Origin: Mycolicibacterium vulneris
GTDB taxonomy: Bacteria > Actinomycetota > Actinomycetes > Mycobacteriales > Mycobacteriaceae
Direction of reading: 5' to 3'
Length of the DNA stretch: 64,000 nucleotides
Assembly: GCF_002104765.1 (NCBI RefSeq)
Contig: NZ_NCXM01000020.1
Location: 1 to 64,000 of the forward strand
The notes beneath the pieces are model-generated. The model was not told the origin of the DNA. It made no database searches and was given only the letters and a program-made list of their open reading frames with translations. Of this stretch, positions 26,393 through 34,278 are shown piece by piece (positions within the stretch are counted from its first letter, which is position 1; each line of letters starts with the position of its first letter). The position numbers were made by a program, and so were the translations under genes.

Positions 26393-27925
26393 GTGAACGT
26401 CACCGATCACGCGATCGCAGCCGCTCAGTCACCGGCACTGATAACCGACGGCGGCGCGATCTCGTTCGGCGAACTGCATGCCCGCAGCCAACGGGTGGCC
26501 GCGGCGCTGCACGAGGTGGGGCTGCGCCGCGGCGACGGCGTGGCCCTGGTTCTGCCGAACCGGCCGGAGTTCCTCGAGATCACCTGGGGCGCTCAGCTTT
26601 CCGGCCTCTACTACACCGCGGTCAACACCCATTTTTTGCCCGACGAGGTTGGCTACGTCATCGACGATTCGGACGCCAGGGTGGTCTTCGTCGATGCCTC
26701 GATGCCCGAACTGGCCGCGCACATCCGCGAGGCCAACGCCGCGGTGATCGCCCACATCGCGGTCGGCGGACCCCTGCCGGGCTGGCGATGCTACGAGGAC
26801 GCGTTGGCGGCGGCGGGCGACGCCCCGCCGGCATCGGACGGGTCGGAGATGCTCTATTCGTCCGGCACCACCGGACGGCCCAAGGCGGTGCGACGGCCGC
26901 TTCCCGTCGACGGCAACGGATCCTGGGCGCAGTCGGTGCTCGAGATGGCGCTCATCCACAAGTACGGGATGGGCCCGTCGAGTGTGTACCTGTCCCCCGC
27001 TCCGCTGTATCACGCGGCGGGGGTGAACTACACCATGGCGGCCAACCGGGTGGGCGCCGCGTCGATTCTCATGCGCAGGTTCGACGCCGAAACGGTGTTG
27101 CGTCTGATCGAGACGCACCGGGTGACCCACGCGCAGTTCGTGCCGACCATGTTCGTGCGCATGCTCAAGCTGCCCGCGGCGATCCGGGAACGCTATGACG
27201 TGTCGAGCCTGCGGTGCGTCATTCACGCCGCGGCGCCGTGTCCGGTCGATGTCAAACACCAGATGATGGGGTGGTTCGGGCCCATCATCCACGAATACTA
27301 CGGTGGCACCGAGGGATTCGCGGGGACCACGATCGGGCCGCAGGATTGGCTCGCGCATCCCGGATCGGTGGGGATCCCGATGGCCCCGGTGCACGTGGTC
27401 GGCGAGGACGGGCGGGAACTGCCCGTCGGTGAATCCGGCGAGCTCTATTTCGAAGGCGGGCCCGACTTCGAATACTTCAAGGATCCCGCCAAGACCGCAT
27501 CGGTATACAACGACCGCGGATGGCGATCGCTGGGCGACGTGGGCTATGTCGACCGGGACGGGTTCCTGTATCTCACCGACCGGTCCACGTTCATGATCGT
27601 TTCCGGCGGGGTCAACATCTACCCGCAAGAGGCGGAGAATCTGCTCGTCATGCACCCGAAGCTGGTGGACGCGGCGGTATTCGGGGTTCCCAACGACGAA
27701 TTCGGCGAAGAGGTCAAGGCCGTCGTGCAGCCCGCCGACGGCGTGGTGCCCGGACCCGAGCTCGAGGCCGAGCTCGTCGAATACTGCCGGGCTCACCTGG
27801 CCGGGTACAAGTGCCCGCGCACCGTCGAGTTCGACCGGGAGCTGCCCCGCGACCCGAACGGAAAGCTGTACAAGAGACGCATCCGCGACCGTTACTGGCA
27901 GGGACGGGTATCGCGGATCTTGTGA
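26393..27925 (+). CDS. Acyl-CoA synthetase / AMP-binding ligase (FadD-like)
   Basis: The product is 510 residues from a GTG start eight bases after the crotonase stop. ANL-superfamily motifs are in order: P-loop L-Y-S-S-G-T-T-G-R-P-K-A-V (about 155), the Y-Y-G-G-T-E-G adenine motif (about 303), G-W-R-S-L-G-D-V-G-Y-V-D-R-D-G (about 379), and the catalytic lysine near the end in R-D-P-N-G-K-L-Y-K-R. It activates a carboxylic acid to acyl-AMP and then acyl-CoA. The gene supplies a CoA ester to the crotonase and CoA-transferase of this locus; the acid itself is not known. Confidence 0.92.
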   Translation: MNVTDHAIAAAQSPALITDGGAISFGELHARSQRVAAALHEVGLRRGDGVALVLPNRPEFLEITWGAQLSGLYYTAVNTHFLPDEVGYVIDDSDARVVFVDASMPELAAHIREANAAVIAHIAVGGPLPGWRCYEDALAAAGDAPPASDGSEMLYSSGTTGRPKAVRRPLPVDGNGSWAQSVLEMALIHKYGMGPSSVYLSPAPLYHAAGVNYTMAANRVGAASILMRRFDAETVLRLIETHRVTHAQFVPTMFVRMLKLPAAIRERYDVSSLRCVIHAAAPCPVDVKHQMMGWFGPIIHEYYGGTEGFAGTTIGPQDWLAHPGSVGIPMAPVHVVGEDGRELPVGESGELYFEGGPDFEYFKDPAKTASVYNDRGWRSLGDVGYVDRDGFLYLTDRSTFMIVSGGVNIYPQEAENLLVMHPKLVDAAVFGVPNDEFGEEVKAVVQPADGVVPGPELEAELVEYCRAHLAGYKCPRTVEFDRELPRDPNGKLYKRRIRDRYWQGRVSRIL

Positions 27926-27946
27926 CGTGACACAAGGGATGACGAA

Positions 27947-29353
27947 ATGGCTGTAGGAATGGGCAACGAGATCTCCGGCGCTCACACCGCGCGCCGGCCG
28001 GGGGCGAATTGGACGCGGCTACCGGTGCCGTGGGCGGTCCAGACCGCCGATCGAATCCCCAAGCAGCGCTACTACGACCCGGAGTTCTATGCGCTGGAAG
28101 CGGAGATGTTCTGGCCGCGGGTGTGGCAGATGGCGTGCCGGCTCGAGGAGATCCCCAAGCCCGGCGATTTCGTCGAATACGAAATCCTCGACGAGTCGAT
28201 CATCGTCGTCCGGGTGGACGGCGACACCGTGCGCGCCTACCACAACGCCTGCCGCCATCGCGGCGTGAAACTGGTGGAGGGCAACGGGAATCGTCGCACC
28301 TTCGTATGCCCGTTTCACGGCTGGTGCTGGGGCATCGACGGCCGCAACACGTTCGTCCTGCGGCCCGAGGCGTTCGCCGAAGAGAACATGGCCGACGACG
28401 ACCTGCAGCTGGTGTCCGTGCGCTGCGAGCTGTGGGGCGGTTGTGCGTGGATCAACCTCGACGACGAGGCACCGGCGTTGCGTGACTGGATGGAGCCGTT
28501 CGCGACGATCTACGACGCGTGGCAGGTGGACTCGCTGCGCGTGGAATGGTGGCAATCGTGCCTGCTGCCGGTGAACTGGAAACTGGCGACCGCGGCGTTC
28601 ATGGAGGGCTACCACGTCCCGCAGACCCACCCGCAGCTGCTGCCGTCCGCGCAGACCGGCGAGCCTTCCGCGGCAGTGCATCCCGTCGTCGCGAGCAGCC
28701 TGTATTTCATGCGCACGCTCGGCGACGGCATGGGCGGCATGACGCACGAAAACGACATCCGCATCGCCGAGGGCCTGCAGAACATCGAGTTGCCGACCGA
28801 CCCCGCCGCGGCGATCGCGGCGTGGCGCGGCGCGCTCAACGATGCCGTCGTCAACTGGCATCGCGCCCGTGGCAGCGGCATACCCGATCTCAACGATCTG
28901 GTCCGCCGCGGGATCACCGACGCGATCGGATTCGCCTTCCCGCACCACTTCATCCTGCCGACCTATAGCAGCGCATCCTCATATCGCATCCGTCCGCTGG
29001 GACCCGAGGAGACGCTGTTCGAGATCTGGTCTCTCACCCGGTTCCCGGCGGATGCGTCGGCCGGCAAACCCAAGCCCCCCCAACCCATGGCGCCCGACGA
29101 TCCGCGTTGGCCGCCCATCCCCGCCCAGGATTTCTCGAACCTGCCCAGGCAGCAGAAGGGATTGCACTCCAAGGGTTTTGAATTCATGCGCCTGTCCGAC
29201 CAGATCGAGGGCCTGATCTCGAATTTCGAACGGGTCATCGACGGTTTCCTGGCGGGCCTGCCGTACGCCACCCTGCTGCCCGCCATCCAGAAGACCAACA
29301 CCACCATCGATGTGCCGATCGCCGACCTCGGCTTCGGCTCGGAGGCGCCGTGA
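27947..29353 (+). CDS. Rieske non-heme iron oxygenase, alpha subunit
   Basis: The product is 468 residues. The Rieske [2Fe-2S] ligands are C102-x-H104 and C121-x2-H124 (A-C-R-H-R-G and C-P-F-H-G-W). The mononuclear iron histidines are in F-M-E-G-Y-H-V-P-Q-T-H, preceded by N-W-K-L. This is the catalytic subunit of a ring-hydroxylating or demethylating oxygenase. No beta subunit, ferredoxin or reductase lies next to it, so electrons must come from shared partners. A ribosome site AAGGGA is seven bases before the ATG. Its last codons overlap the flavoprotein gene by four bases. Confidence 0.93.
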   Translation: MAVGMGNEISGAHTARRPGANWTRLPVPWAVQTADRIPKQRYYDPEFYALEAEMFWPRVWQMACRLEEIPKPGDFVEYEILDESIIVVRVDGDTVRAYHNACRHRGVKLVEGNGNRRTFVCPFHGWCWGIDGRNTFVLRPEAFAEENMADDDLQLVSVRCELWGGCAWINLDDEAPALRDWMEPFATIYDAWQVDSLRVEWWQSCLLPVNWKLATAAFMEGYHVPQTHPQLLPSAQTGEPSAAVHPVVASSLYFMRTLGDGMGGMTHENDIRIAEGLQNIELPTDPAAAIAAWRGALNDAVVNWHRARGSGIPDLNDLVRRGITDAIGFAFPHHFILPTYSSASSYRIRPLGPEETLFEIWSLTRFPADASAGKPKPPQPMAPDDPRWPPIPAQDFSNLPRQQKGLHSKGFEFMRLSDQIEGLISNFERVIDGFLAGLPYATLLPAIQKTNTTIDVPIADLGFGSEAP

Positions 29354-31050
29354 CCAGCCGGTGGGACCACTCCGCGGACCTGGTCATCGCGGGCAGCGGC
29401 GGGGGTGGCATGGTCGCCGCCCTGGCCGCGCTGGACTGCGGCCTGGAACCGCTGATCATCGAAAAGCAGCCGCTGGTGGGCGGCTCGACGGGGCTGTCGG
29501 GCGGCATCGTCTGGCTGCCGAACAATCCGTTGATGCGGGCCGACGGCATCGCGGACTCACACGAGGACGGGCTCGCCTACCTGGCCGACGTGGTCGGCGA
29601 CATCGGCGCGCCCTCCTCCCCCGAGCGACGCGAGATGTTCCTCACCGCCGGCTTCGAGATGGTCAACTTCCTCACCCGCAAGGGTGTCCGACTGATCCGG
29701 TGCGCGGGCTGGAGCGACTACTACCCGAACCACAAGGGCGGCAACGCGTCCGGCCGCGCCGTCGAGGGCATCCCGTTCGATGCCGCGAGGCTCGGCACGT
29801 GGCGCGACAAGGTGCAGCCGCCGCTGGCCAAGAACTACGGATATGTGGTGCTGACCAACGAATTACGGTTCGTCCAGTATTTCAACCGCGCGCCGCGCGC
29901 CTTCGCCGTCGCAACGCGGGTGTTCCTGCGCACCGCGCTGGCGCGGGCCCGCCGCCGCCGGCTTCTTACCAACGGCGCGTCGCTGATCGCTCAGATGCTC
30001 AAGGCGCTGATCGATCTCAGCGACGGGAATCCCCCGCTCTGGACCGAAGCCGCGATGGCCGACCTGGTCGTCGACGACGGCCGGGTGGTCGGCGTGCGTG
30101 TCGTGCGCGACGGGAGGCCGCTGAACGTGGAGGCCCGGAAGGGAGTCCTGTTGGCCGCCGGCGGTTTCGGCCACAACAAGGAGATGCGCCGCCGGTACAG
30201 CGGTGACCAGCCCAACGAGGGGAAGTGGTCGATCGCCAACGCCGGGGACACCGGCGAGGTGCTCGAGGCGGCCATGCGGCTGGGCGCCAAGACCGACCTG
30301 TTGGACGAGGCATGGTGGCTGCCTTCGGTTTTCATCGCCAACGGCGGTGCCGTCGCCGCGTCGCTGGGGTCTGGACGCCAGCGCCCCGGCGCCATCTATG
30401 TCGACTCGACCGGGAGGCGGTTCTGCAACGAGTCCAACTCCTACGTTGAGGTCGGCAAGGCGATGTACGCGAACAAGGCCGTGCCGTGCTGGATGATCTT
30501 CGACGAGGGATACGTGCGCCGATACGTCACCAGCACGAATCCCCTCAATCGGAACCAGCCGCTGCCCCCCGAGCTGATCGAGTCCGGCGCGGTCAAACGC
30601 GCCGCGACGGTTTCCGACCTGGCCCGCGAGATCGACCTTCCCGCCGACGAATTGGCGGCCACGGTCCAGCGGTTCAACCAATTCGCGGCCAGGGGGCTGG
30701 ATCCCGACTTCGGCCGGGGCCAGTCCGCCTACAACGACTGCCTCGGCGACCCCGGATACCGGCCGAACGCCGCCATCGGTCCGCTGGACACCGCCCCGTA
30801 CTACGCGACTCGGGTGCTCCCCGCCGACGTCGGGACCTGCGGCGGCGTGATCACCAACGAGCATGCCCAGGTTCTCGACGAAGACGATCGGGTGATCGAG
30901 GGCTTGTACGCGACCGGCAACACCACTGCGACCGTGATGGGGCGGACGTATCCGGGGGCCGGCGCGAGCATCGCCAGCTCGATGGTGTTCGGGTACGTCG
31001 CCGCCCGCCACGCGGCGGGACGCAAGCTCGCGGGCGAGATGAGCCGCTAG
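29350..31050 (+). CDS. FAD-dependent dehydrogenase, 3-ketosteroid delta1-dehydrogenase/fumarate reductase family
   Basis: The product is 566 residues from a GTG start overlapping the Rieske gene as GTGA. The FAD dinucleotide fold is at the N-terminus (V-I-A-G-S-G-G-G-G-M-V-A-A, ending I-I-E-K), and the C-terminus has G-R-T-Y-P-G-A-G-A-S-I-A, with the Y-P-G-A-G segment that carries a catalytic Tyr in KstD enzymes. The family introduces or reduces C=C bonds next to a carbonyl. It could act on a steroid-like or other cyclic ketone made by the Rieske enzyme; that is inference from context. Last gene of the operon; converges with the next crotonase. Confidence 0.9.
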   Translation: MTSRWDHSADLVIAGSGGGGMVAALAALDCGLEPLIIEKQPLVGGSTGLSGGIVWLPNNPLMRADGIADSHEDGLAYLADVVGDIGAPSSPERREMFLTAGFEMVNFLTRKGVRLIRCAGWSDYYPNHKGGNASGRAVEGIPFDAARLGTWRDKVQPPLAKNYGYVVLTNELRFVQYFNRAPRAFAVATRVFLRTALARARRRRLLTNGASLIAQMLKALIDLSDGNPPLWTEAAMADLVVDDGRVVGVRVVRDGRPLNVEARKGVLLAAGGFGHNKEMRRRYSGDQPNEGKWSIANAGDTGEVLEAAMRLGAKTDLLDEAWWLPSVFIANGGAVAASLGSGRQRPGAIYVDSTGRRFCNESNSYVEVGKAMYANKAVPCWMIFDEGYVRRYVTSTNPLNRNQPLPPELIESGAVKRAATVSDLAREIDLPADELAATVQRFNQFAARGLDPDFGRGQSAYNDCLGDPGYRPNAAIGPLDTAPYYATRVLPADVGTCGGVITNEHAQVLDEDDRVIEGLYATGNTTATVMGRTYPGAGASIASSMVFGYVAARHAAGRKLAGEMSR

Positions 31051-31060
31051 GCGGCCACCG

Positions 31061-31903
31061 TCACGTTGGCGGCGAGTCGGGTTTGTCGACGAATTCGCGC
31101 GGCTTCATGCCCGACTGCATCAGCTCGGCACGCCGCGCCTGCACGTCGGTCGCGGCGCCGACCATATTCGTCAGGATGTGACTGACCTGCAGATGCACCC
31201 GCATGCCCATCAATTCCCACGCGCGCTTGACGTTGTTTTTGACCGCCATCAGTGTGGTCAACGGGATTTGGGCGATCTTGCGTGCCATCTCCTCCACGGT
31301 GTCCTCGAGCTGATCGCGCGGCACCACCCTGTTGAGCAGGCCCCACTCCAGGGCCTGCTGCGCGGACAGGGTCGGCGCCAGCAGCAGCCAGTCCATGGTG
31401 CGATGCCAATTCATCAACAGCCACGGCTCGATCATCGTGTGACCGCCGGGCTCGCCGAGGCTTTGGGCAAGTGGCATCTGGAAATACGCGTCCTCGGAAG
31501 CGACACAGAAGTCGGTCAGCAAGCCGAGATAGATCCCGCCGCCCATGCAATAACCGTGGATCTGCGAGATGGTCGGCTTGGGGAATTCCCACAGATACAG
31601 CGTCGGCCACAAAAAGAGATCGGCGGTGCCTTTGTACAGATCCTCGAAGGTGTCCCCGAAATCCGGATAAGGGTTTTCATCCGGGCCCCAGCGCGCCACG
31701 TGGCCGCCGCAGAATCCCTTGCCGTTCGCCTTGAGAATGACGACCTTGATGTCCTTGTCGCGGTCGGCCTCATGCAGGCAGCTGTCGACCTCGCCGACCA
31801 GGACCGCGTCTTTCGTGTTGGCCTTGTCCACCCGGTTCAGAATGATCCGCGCAATCGGCGGTTCGCGTTCGTAAATGACCGCTTCCAGGACGCGCCGCTC
31901 CAT
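31061..31903 (-). CDS. Crotonase family protein, paralogue of the operon crotonase
   Basis: The product is 280 residues from the ATG at 31903. It shares long stretches with the protein encoded at 25512-26384 (V-V-I-L-K-A-N-G-K-G-F-C, K-R-A-W-E-L-M-G-M-R-V-H, V-V-P-R-D-Q-L), so the two are paralogues. As in that protein, both catalytic glutamates of enoyl-CoA hydratase are missing: the sites read G-G-G-I-Y and M-P-L-A. It is divergent from the nitrile hydratase operon with a 117-bp shared promoter region. The reaction is unknown. Confidence 0.87.
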   Translation of the reverse strand: MERRVLEAVIYEREPPIARIILNRVDKANTKDAVLVGEVDSCLHEADRDKDIKVVILKANGKGFCGGHVARWGPDENPYPDFGDTFEDLYKGTADLFLWPTLYLWEFPKPTISQIHGYCMGGGIYLGLLTDFCVASEDAYFQMPLAQSLGEPGGHTMIEPWLLMNWHRTMDWLLLAPTLSAQQALEWGLLNRVVPRDQLEDTVEEMARKIAQIPLTTLMAVKNNVKRAWELMGMRVHLQVSHILTNMVGAATDVQARRAELMQSGMKPREFVDKPDSPPT

Positions 31904-32020
31904 CCTGGTGACATTACCGGAGACCGCAATGATCCGAATTCGCTTTGTGGTTGCGCAATGTTCGCGGGAGGAGTGAAGTGTATAGGGGCGCTGGACTAGG
32001 CCGTGACGAATGGAGCTGGG

Positions 32021-32860
32021 ATGACGACTCCGTCGGACCGAGCGGCACAGCTCGCCCTGATAGCCCGGCTGCAGTCCTCCTACCCCGAACTTCCCGACGC
32101 TCCCACGCCGGATCTCATTGACCACGAACACTTCACCGCCTACGTCAAGACTCCCCACGACGTGGGCGGCGAGCCGGACGCGCCCATCGAATACGAGAAC
32201 AAGCAGTACGAGATCTGGGAGCACAACACCTACGTCATGTGCGAGGTGCTCGGCTGGCGTGGGATCTGGTTGTCCGAGGAACGACGTCGGATGGGCAACG
32301 TCGACGTGGGCCGCACCATTTATCTCGGCCTCCCCTACTACGCGCGGTGGCTGCTGGCGGTCGCACGCGTCCTCGCCGAAAAGCACCACGTCGGCGTCAG
32401 TGAATTGGCCGAACGCATGGCCGAGGTCAAGGCCCGCTATGCGGAAGGCCTGCGCGGAAAACCGTTGGAGGCCAAGCCCAAGTCCGAGGGCGACCCCGCC
32501 GCCGTCACCCGCAACCGACACCACCTCCATGCCGTCGGCAAAGGCGATCCTCAGGTGTTCGCGGGCCGGGCCGGCACGCCGAAGTTCAACGTCGGCGACA
32601 AGGTGGTGGTGCGGGAGCTGCCCGTGCTGCTCTACACCCGCACCCAGGAGTACGTGCGCGGCGCGACGGGCGAGATCGTGGTCGTGTCCTACGAAAGCCC
32701 CGCCGCCGAGGACGAAACCTGGGACGGGCCAGACCAACAACCCGAATGGTTCTACATCGTTCGGTTCAACCTCTCCGAGTTGTGGCATGGCTACACCGGA
32801 CCAGGCAACGACACGCTGCAGACCGAGCTCCCCGAGCGGTGGCTCGAGTCGGCCGAATAG
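32021..32860 (+). CDS. Nitrile hydratase beta subunit
   Basis: The product is 279 residues from the ATG at 32021, with GGAG five bases upstream. The N-terminal helical part has Y-E-I-W-E-H-N-T-Y-V-M-C-E-V-L and Y-Y-A-R-W-L-L-A-V-A-R-V-L; the C-terminal part is the SH3-like barrel with F-N-V-G-D-K-V-V-V-R-E-L and Y-V-R-G-A-T-G-E-I. Beta subunits pair with alpha to enclose the metal site. The order beta-alpha-accessory matches cobalt-type nitrile hydratases. Thiocyanate hydrolase, a relative with a split beta subunit, is the alternative family. Confidence 0.88.
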   Translation: MTTPSDRAAQLALIARLQSSYPELPDAPTPDLIDHEHFTAYVKTPHDVGGEPDAPIEYENKQYEIWEHNTYVMCEVLGWRGIWLSEERRRMGNVDVGRTIYLGLPYYARWLLAVARVLAEKHHVGVSELAERMAEVKARYAEGLRGKPLEAKPKSEGDPAAVTRNRHHLHAVGKGDPQVFAGRAGTPKFNVGDKVVVRELPVLLYTRTQEYVRGATGEIVVVSYESPAAEDETWDGPDQQPEWFYIVRFNLSELWHGYTGPGNDTLQTELPERWLESAE

Positions 32861-32879
32861 CGTCGGAAAGGACCGCAGC

Positions 32880-33584
32880 ATGACCGCCCACGAGCACGAC
32901 CACGAGCGCACGGCCGCGCCCATGGTGGACGAGATCACCGACTTCGAGGTCCTCGAGATCGCGCTGCGCGAATTGTGCATCGAGAAGGGGATTTTCACTG
33001 CCGAGGATCATCGCCGCTTCACCGAATTCGCCGAACAGATCGGCCCCACTCCGGCGGCGCGCCTGGTGGCGAGAGCCTGGCTCGACCCCGACTTCAAGGA
33101 GTTGGTGCGCTCGGATGCGCTCGCCGCCAGCAAGGAGGTCGGCGTCGACTGGCTGGAACCGACCGGATTCGGAACGCCGAGCGACTTCACCGCCCTGCAC
33201 GTGCTGGAGGACACCCCGACGCTGCATCACGTGATCGTCTGCACGCTGTGCTCGTGCTACCCGCGCCCGATCCTGGGCAATTCGCCGGAGTGGTACCGCA
33301 CACCCAACTATCGCCGTCGCATCGTGCGCTGGCCGCGTCAGGTACTCGCGGAATTCGGCCTGATCCTTCCGGAAGACGTCGAGATCCGGGTGGAAGATTC
33401 CAACCAGAAGCACCGGTTCATGGTGATGCCCGTCCGCCCTGACGGAACGCAGGGGTGGACGGAGGACCAACTCGTCGAAATCATCACGCGCGATTGCCTG
33501 ATCGGCGTTGCGCTGCCCAAGCCGGGGGTGACGACCAACGTCATCACTCAGACGCGTCCGGCCATCCACCCCGTCGACGATTGA
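32880..33584 (+). CDS. Nitrile hydratase alpha subunit, cobalt-type metal motif
   Basis: The product is 234 residues. The metal-claw motif is V-C-T-L-C-S-C with C121, C124, S125 and C126; Cys-Thr-Leu-Cys-Ser-Cys is the form found in cobalt enzymes (iron enzymes usually have Cys-Ser-Leu). Two of the cysteines are oxidised to sulfinic and sulfenic acids in active enzymes. The following Y-P-R-P-I-L-G differs from the usual Y-P-W-P-V-L-G by Arg for Trp, which could change substrate fit. The enzyme hydrates nitriles to amides in the cytosol. No amidase gene is close by. It lies 19 bp after the beta subunit gene. Confidence 0.9.
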   Translation: MTAHEHDHERTAAPMVDEITDFEVLEIALRELCIEKGIFTAEDHRRFTEFAEQIGPTPAARLVARAWLDPDFKELVRSDALAASKEVGVDWLEPTGFGTPSDFTALHVLEDTPTLHHVIVCTLCSCYPRPILGNSPEWYRTPNYRRRIVRWPRQVLAEFGLILPEDVEIRVEDSNQKHRFMVMPVRPDGTQGWTEDQLVEIITRDCLIGVALPKPGVTTNVITQTRPAIHPVDD

Positions 33585-33597
33585 TGCGAGCGAAGAG

Positions 33598-33969
33598 ATG
33601 AGCACCGCGCACTCTCCGCATGCCGCCGAAGGCGAAGTCGTCGCGCCGCTGGCGAAAATCGTTGAGCGCAAACAGGTCTGGAGCCGCATGGCGGCCAAGT
33701 ACGGCGTCGACAACCCGGCACCGCCCTGGAAGACGAGCCTGGACGGGATCTGTGATGCGCTCGACCACAGCGACCGCGGCGCGCAGCTGCTCGGTTTCGC
33801 CGACCGGCGCGGCGAAGAGGATGCCCTGTCGGCGACGGTCTACTCGGACCTGCCCTATCCGGAGAACCGGTTGGTGGCGTTGGCCCACTCGCTCGTGGTG
33901 CGCGGTGTCATCGACGAGTCGGAACTCGAAGACAGGCTGGCCGCGGTGCGTTCCCGGCTGCAAGCTTGA
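33598..33969 (+). CDS. Nitrile hydratase accessory/activator protein (beta N-terminal-like)
   Basis: The product is 123 residues. Its C-terminal half, Y-P-E-N-R-L-V-A-L-A-H-S-L-V-V-R-G-V-I-D, aligns with the N-terminal helical domain of the beta subunit in this operon (Y-Y-A-R-W-L-L-A-V-A-R-V-L). P14K/NhlE-type activators are such beta-like small proteins; they deliver cobalt and drive cysteine oxidation in alpha. The position right after alpha is the standard one for cobalt-type systems. It might alternatively be a structural small subunit as in thiocyanate hydrolase. Confidence 0.78.
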   Translation: MSTAHSPHAAEGEVVAPLAKIVERKQVWSRMAAKYGVDNPAPPWKTSLDGICDALDHSDRGAQLLGFADRRGEEDALSATVYSDLPYPENRLVALAHSLVVRGVIDESELEDRLAAVRSRLQA

Positions 33970-34278
33970 GCGAAGTCGAGCAAGTCCGGTGGCGATCCCG
34001 GTTTTCGAGGCTGGTTAGAGGATTGCCGTCCGATACGCTAGGCTGGCAGCAACGTTGGCTTCATGACACTGCATGCCAACACCGTCGTGGAACGCTTCCT
34101 CATCCCATTGGTGCCAGCCCAAAGCTCGCGCTTGTCACCTAGATGATCCGTGCATCCCGCACGAGCTTGTCTCGCGGCGATCGATTTTGCCATCCGGCAA
34201 TCTCGCCACCTCGTGCCGATGCCGCGCGGCGTTGTCGCCTGCAGCACGGCACCACCGATGCCTGAAAGGCACCGAAAA
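33970..34278. other. Intergenic region before the DEAD-box helicase
   Basis: The 309-bp gap carries no recognised gene. A possible 27-codon ORF at 34063-34146 has no convincing ribosome site. A short imperfect hairpin is formed by TTTTGCC and GGCAA near 34185-34203. Long untranslated leaders are common for RNA helicase genes, so this may be a 5' leader. Confidence 0.4.

Noticed and set aside
34063..34146. A 27-codon ORF in the helicase leader
   Set aside because: No ribosome site and no coupling to the helicase start, so it was kept only as part of the leader.
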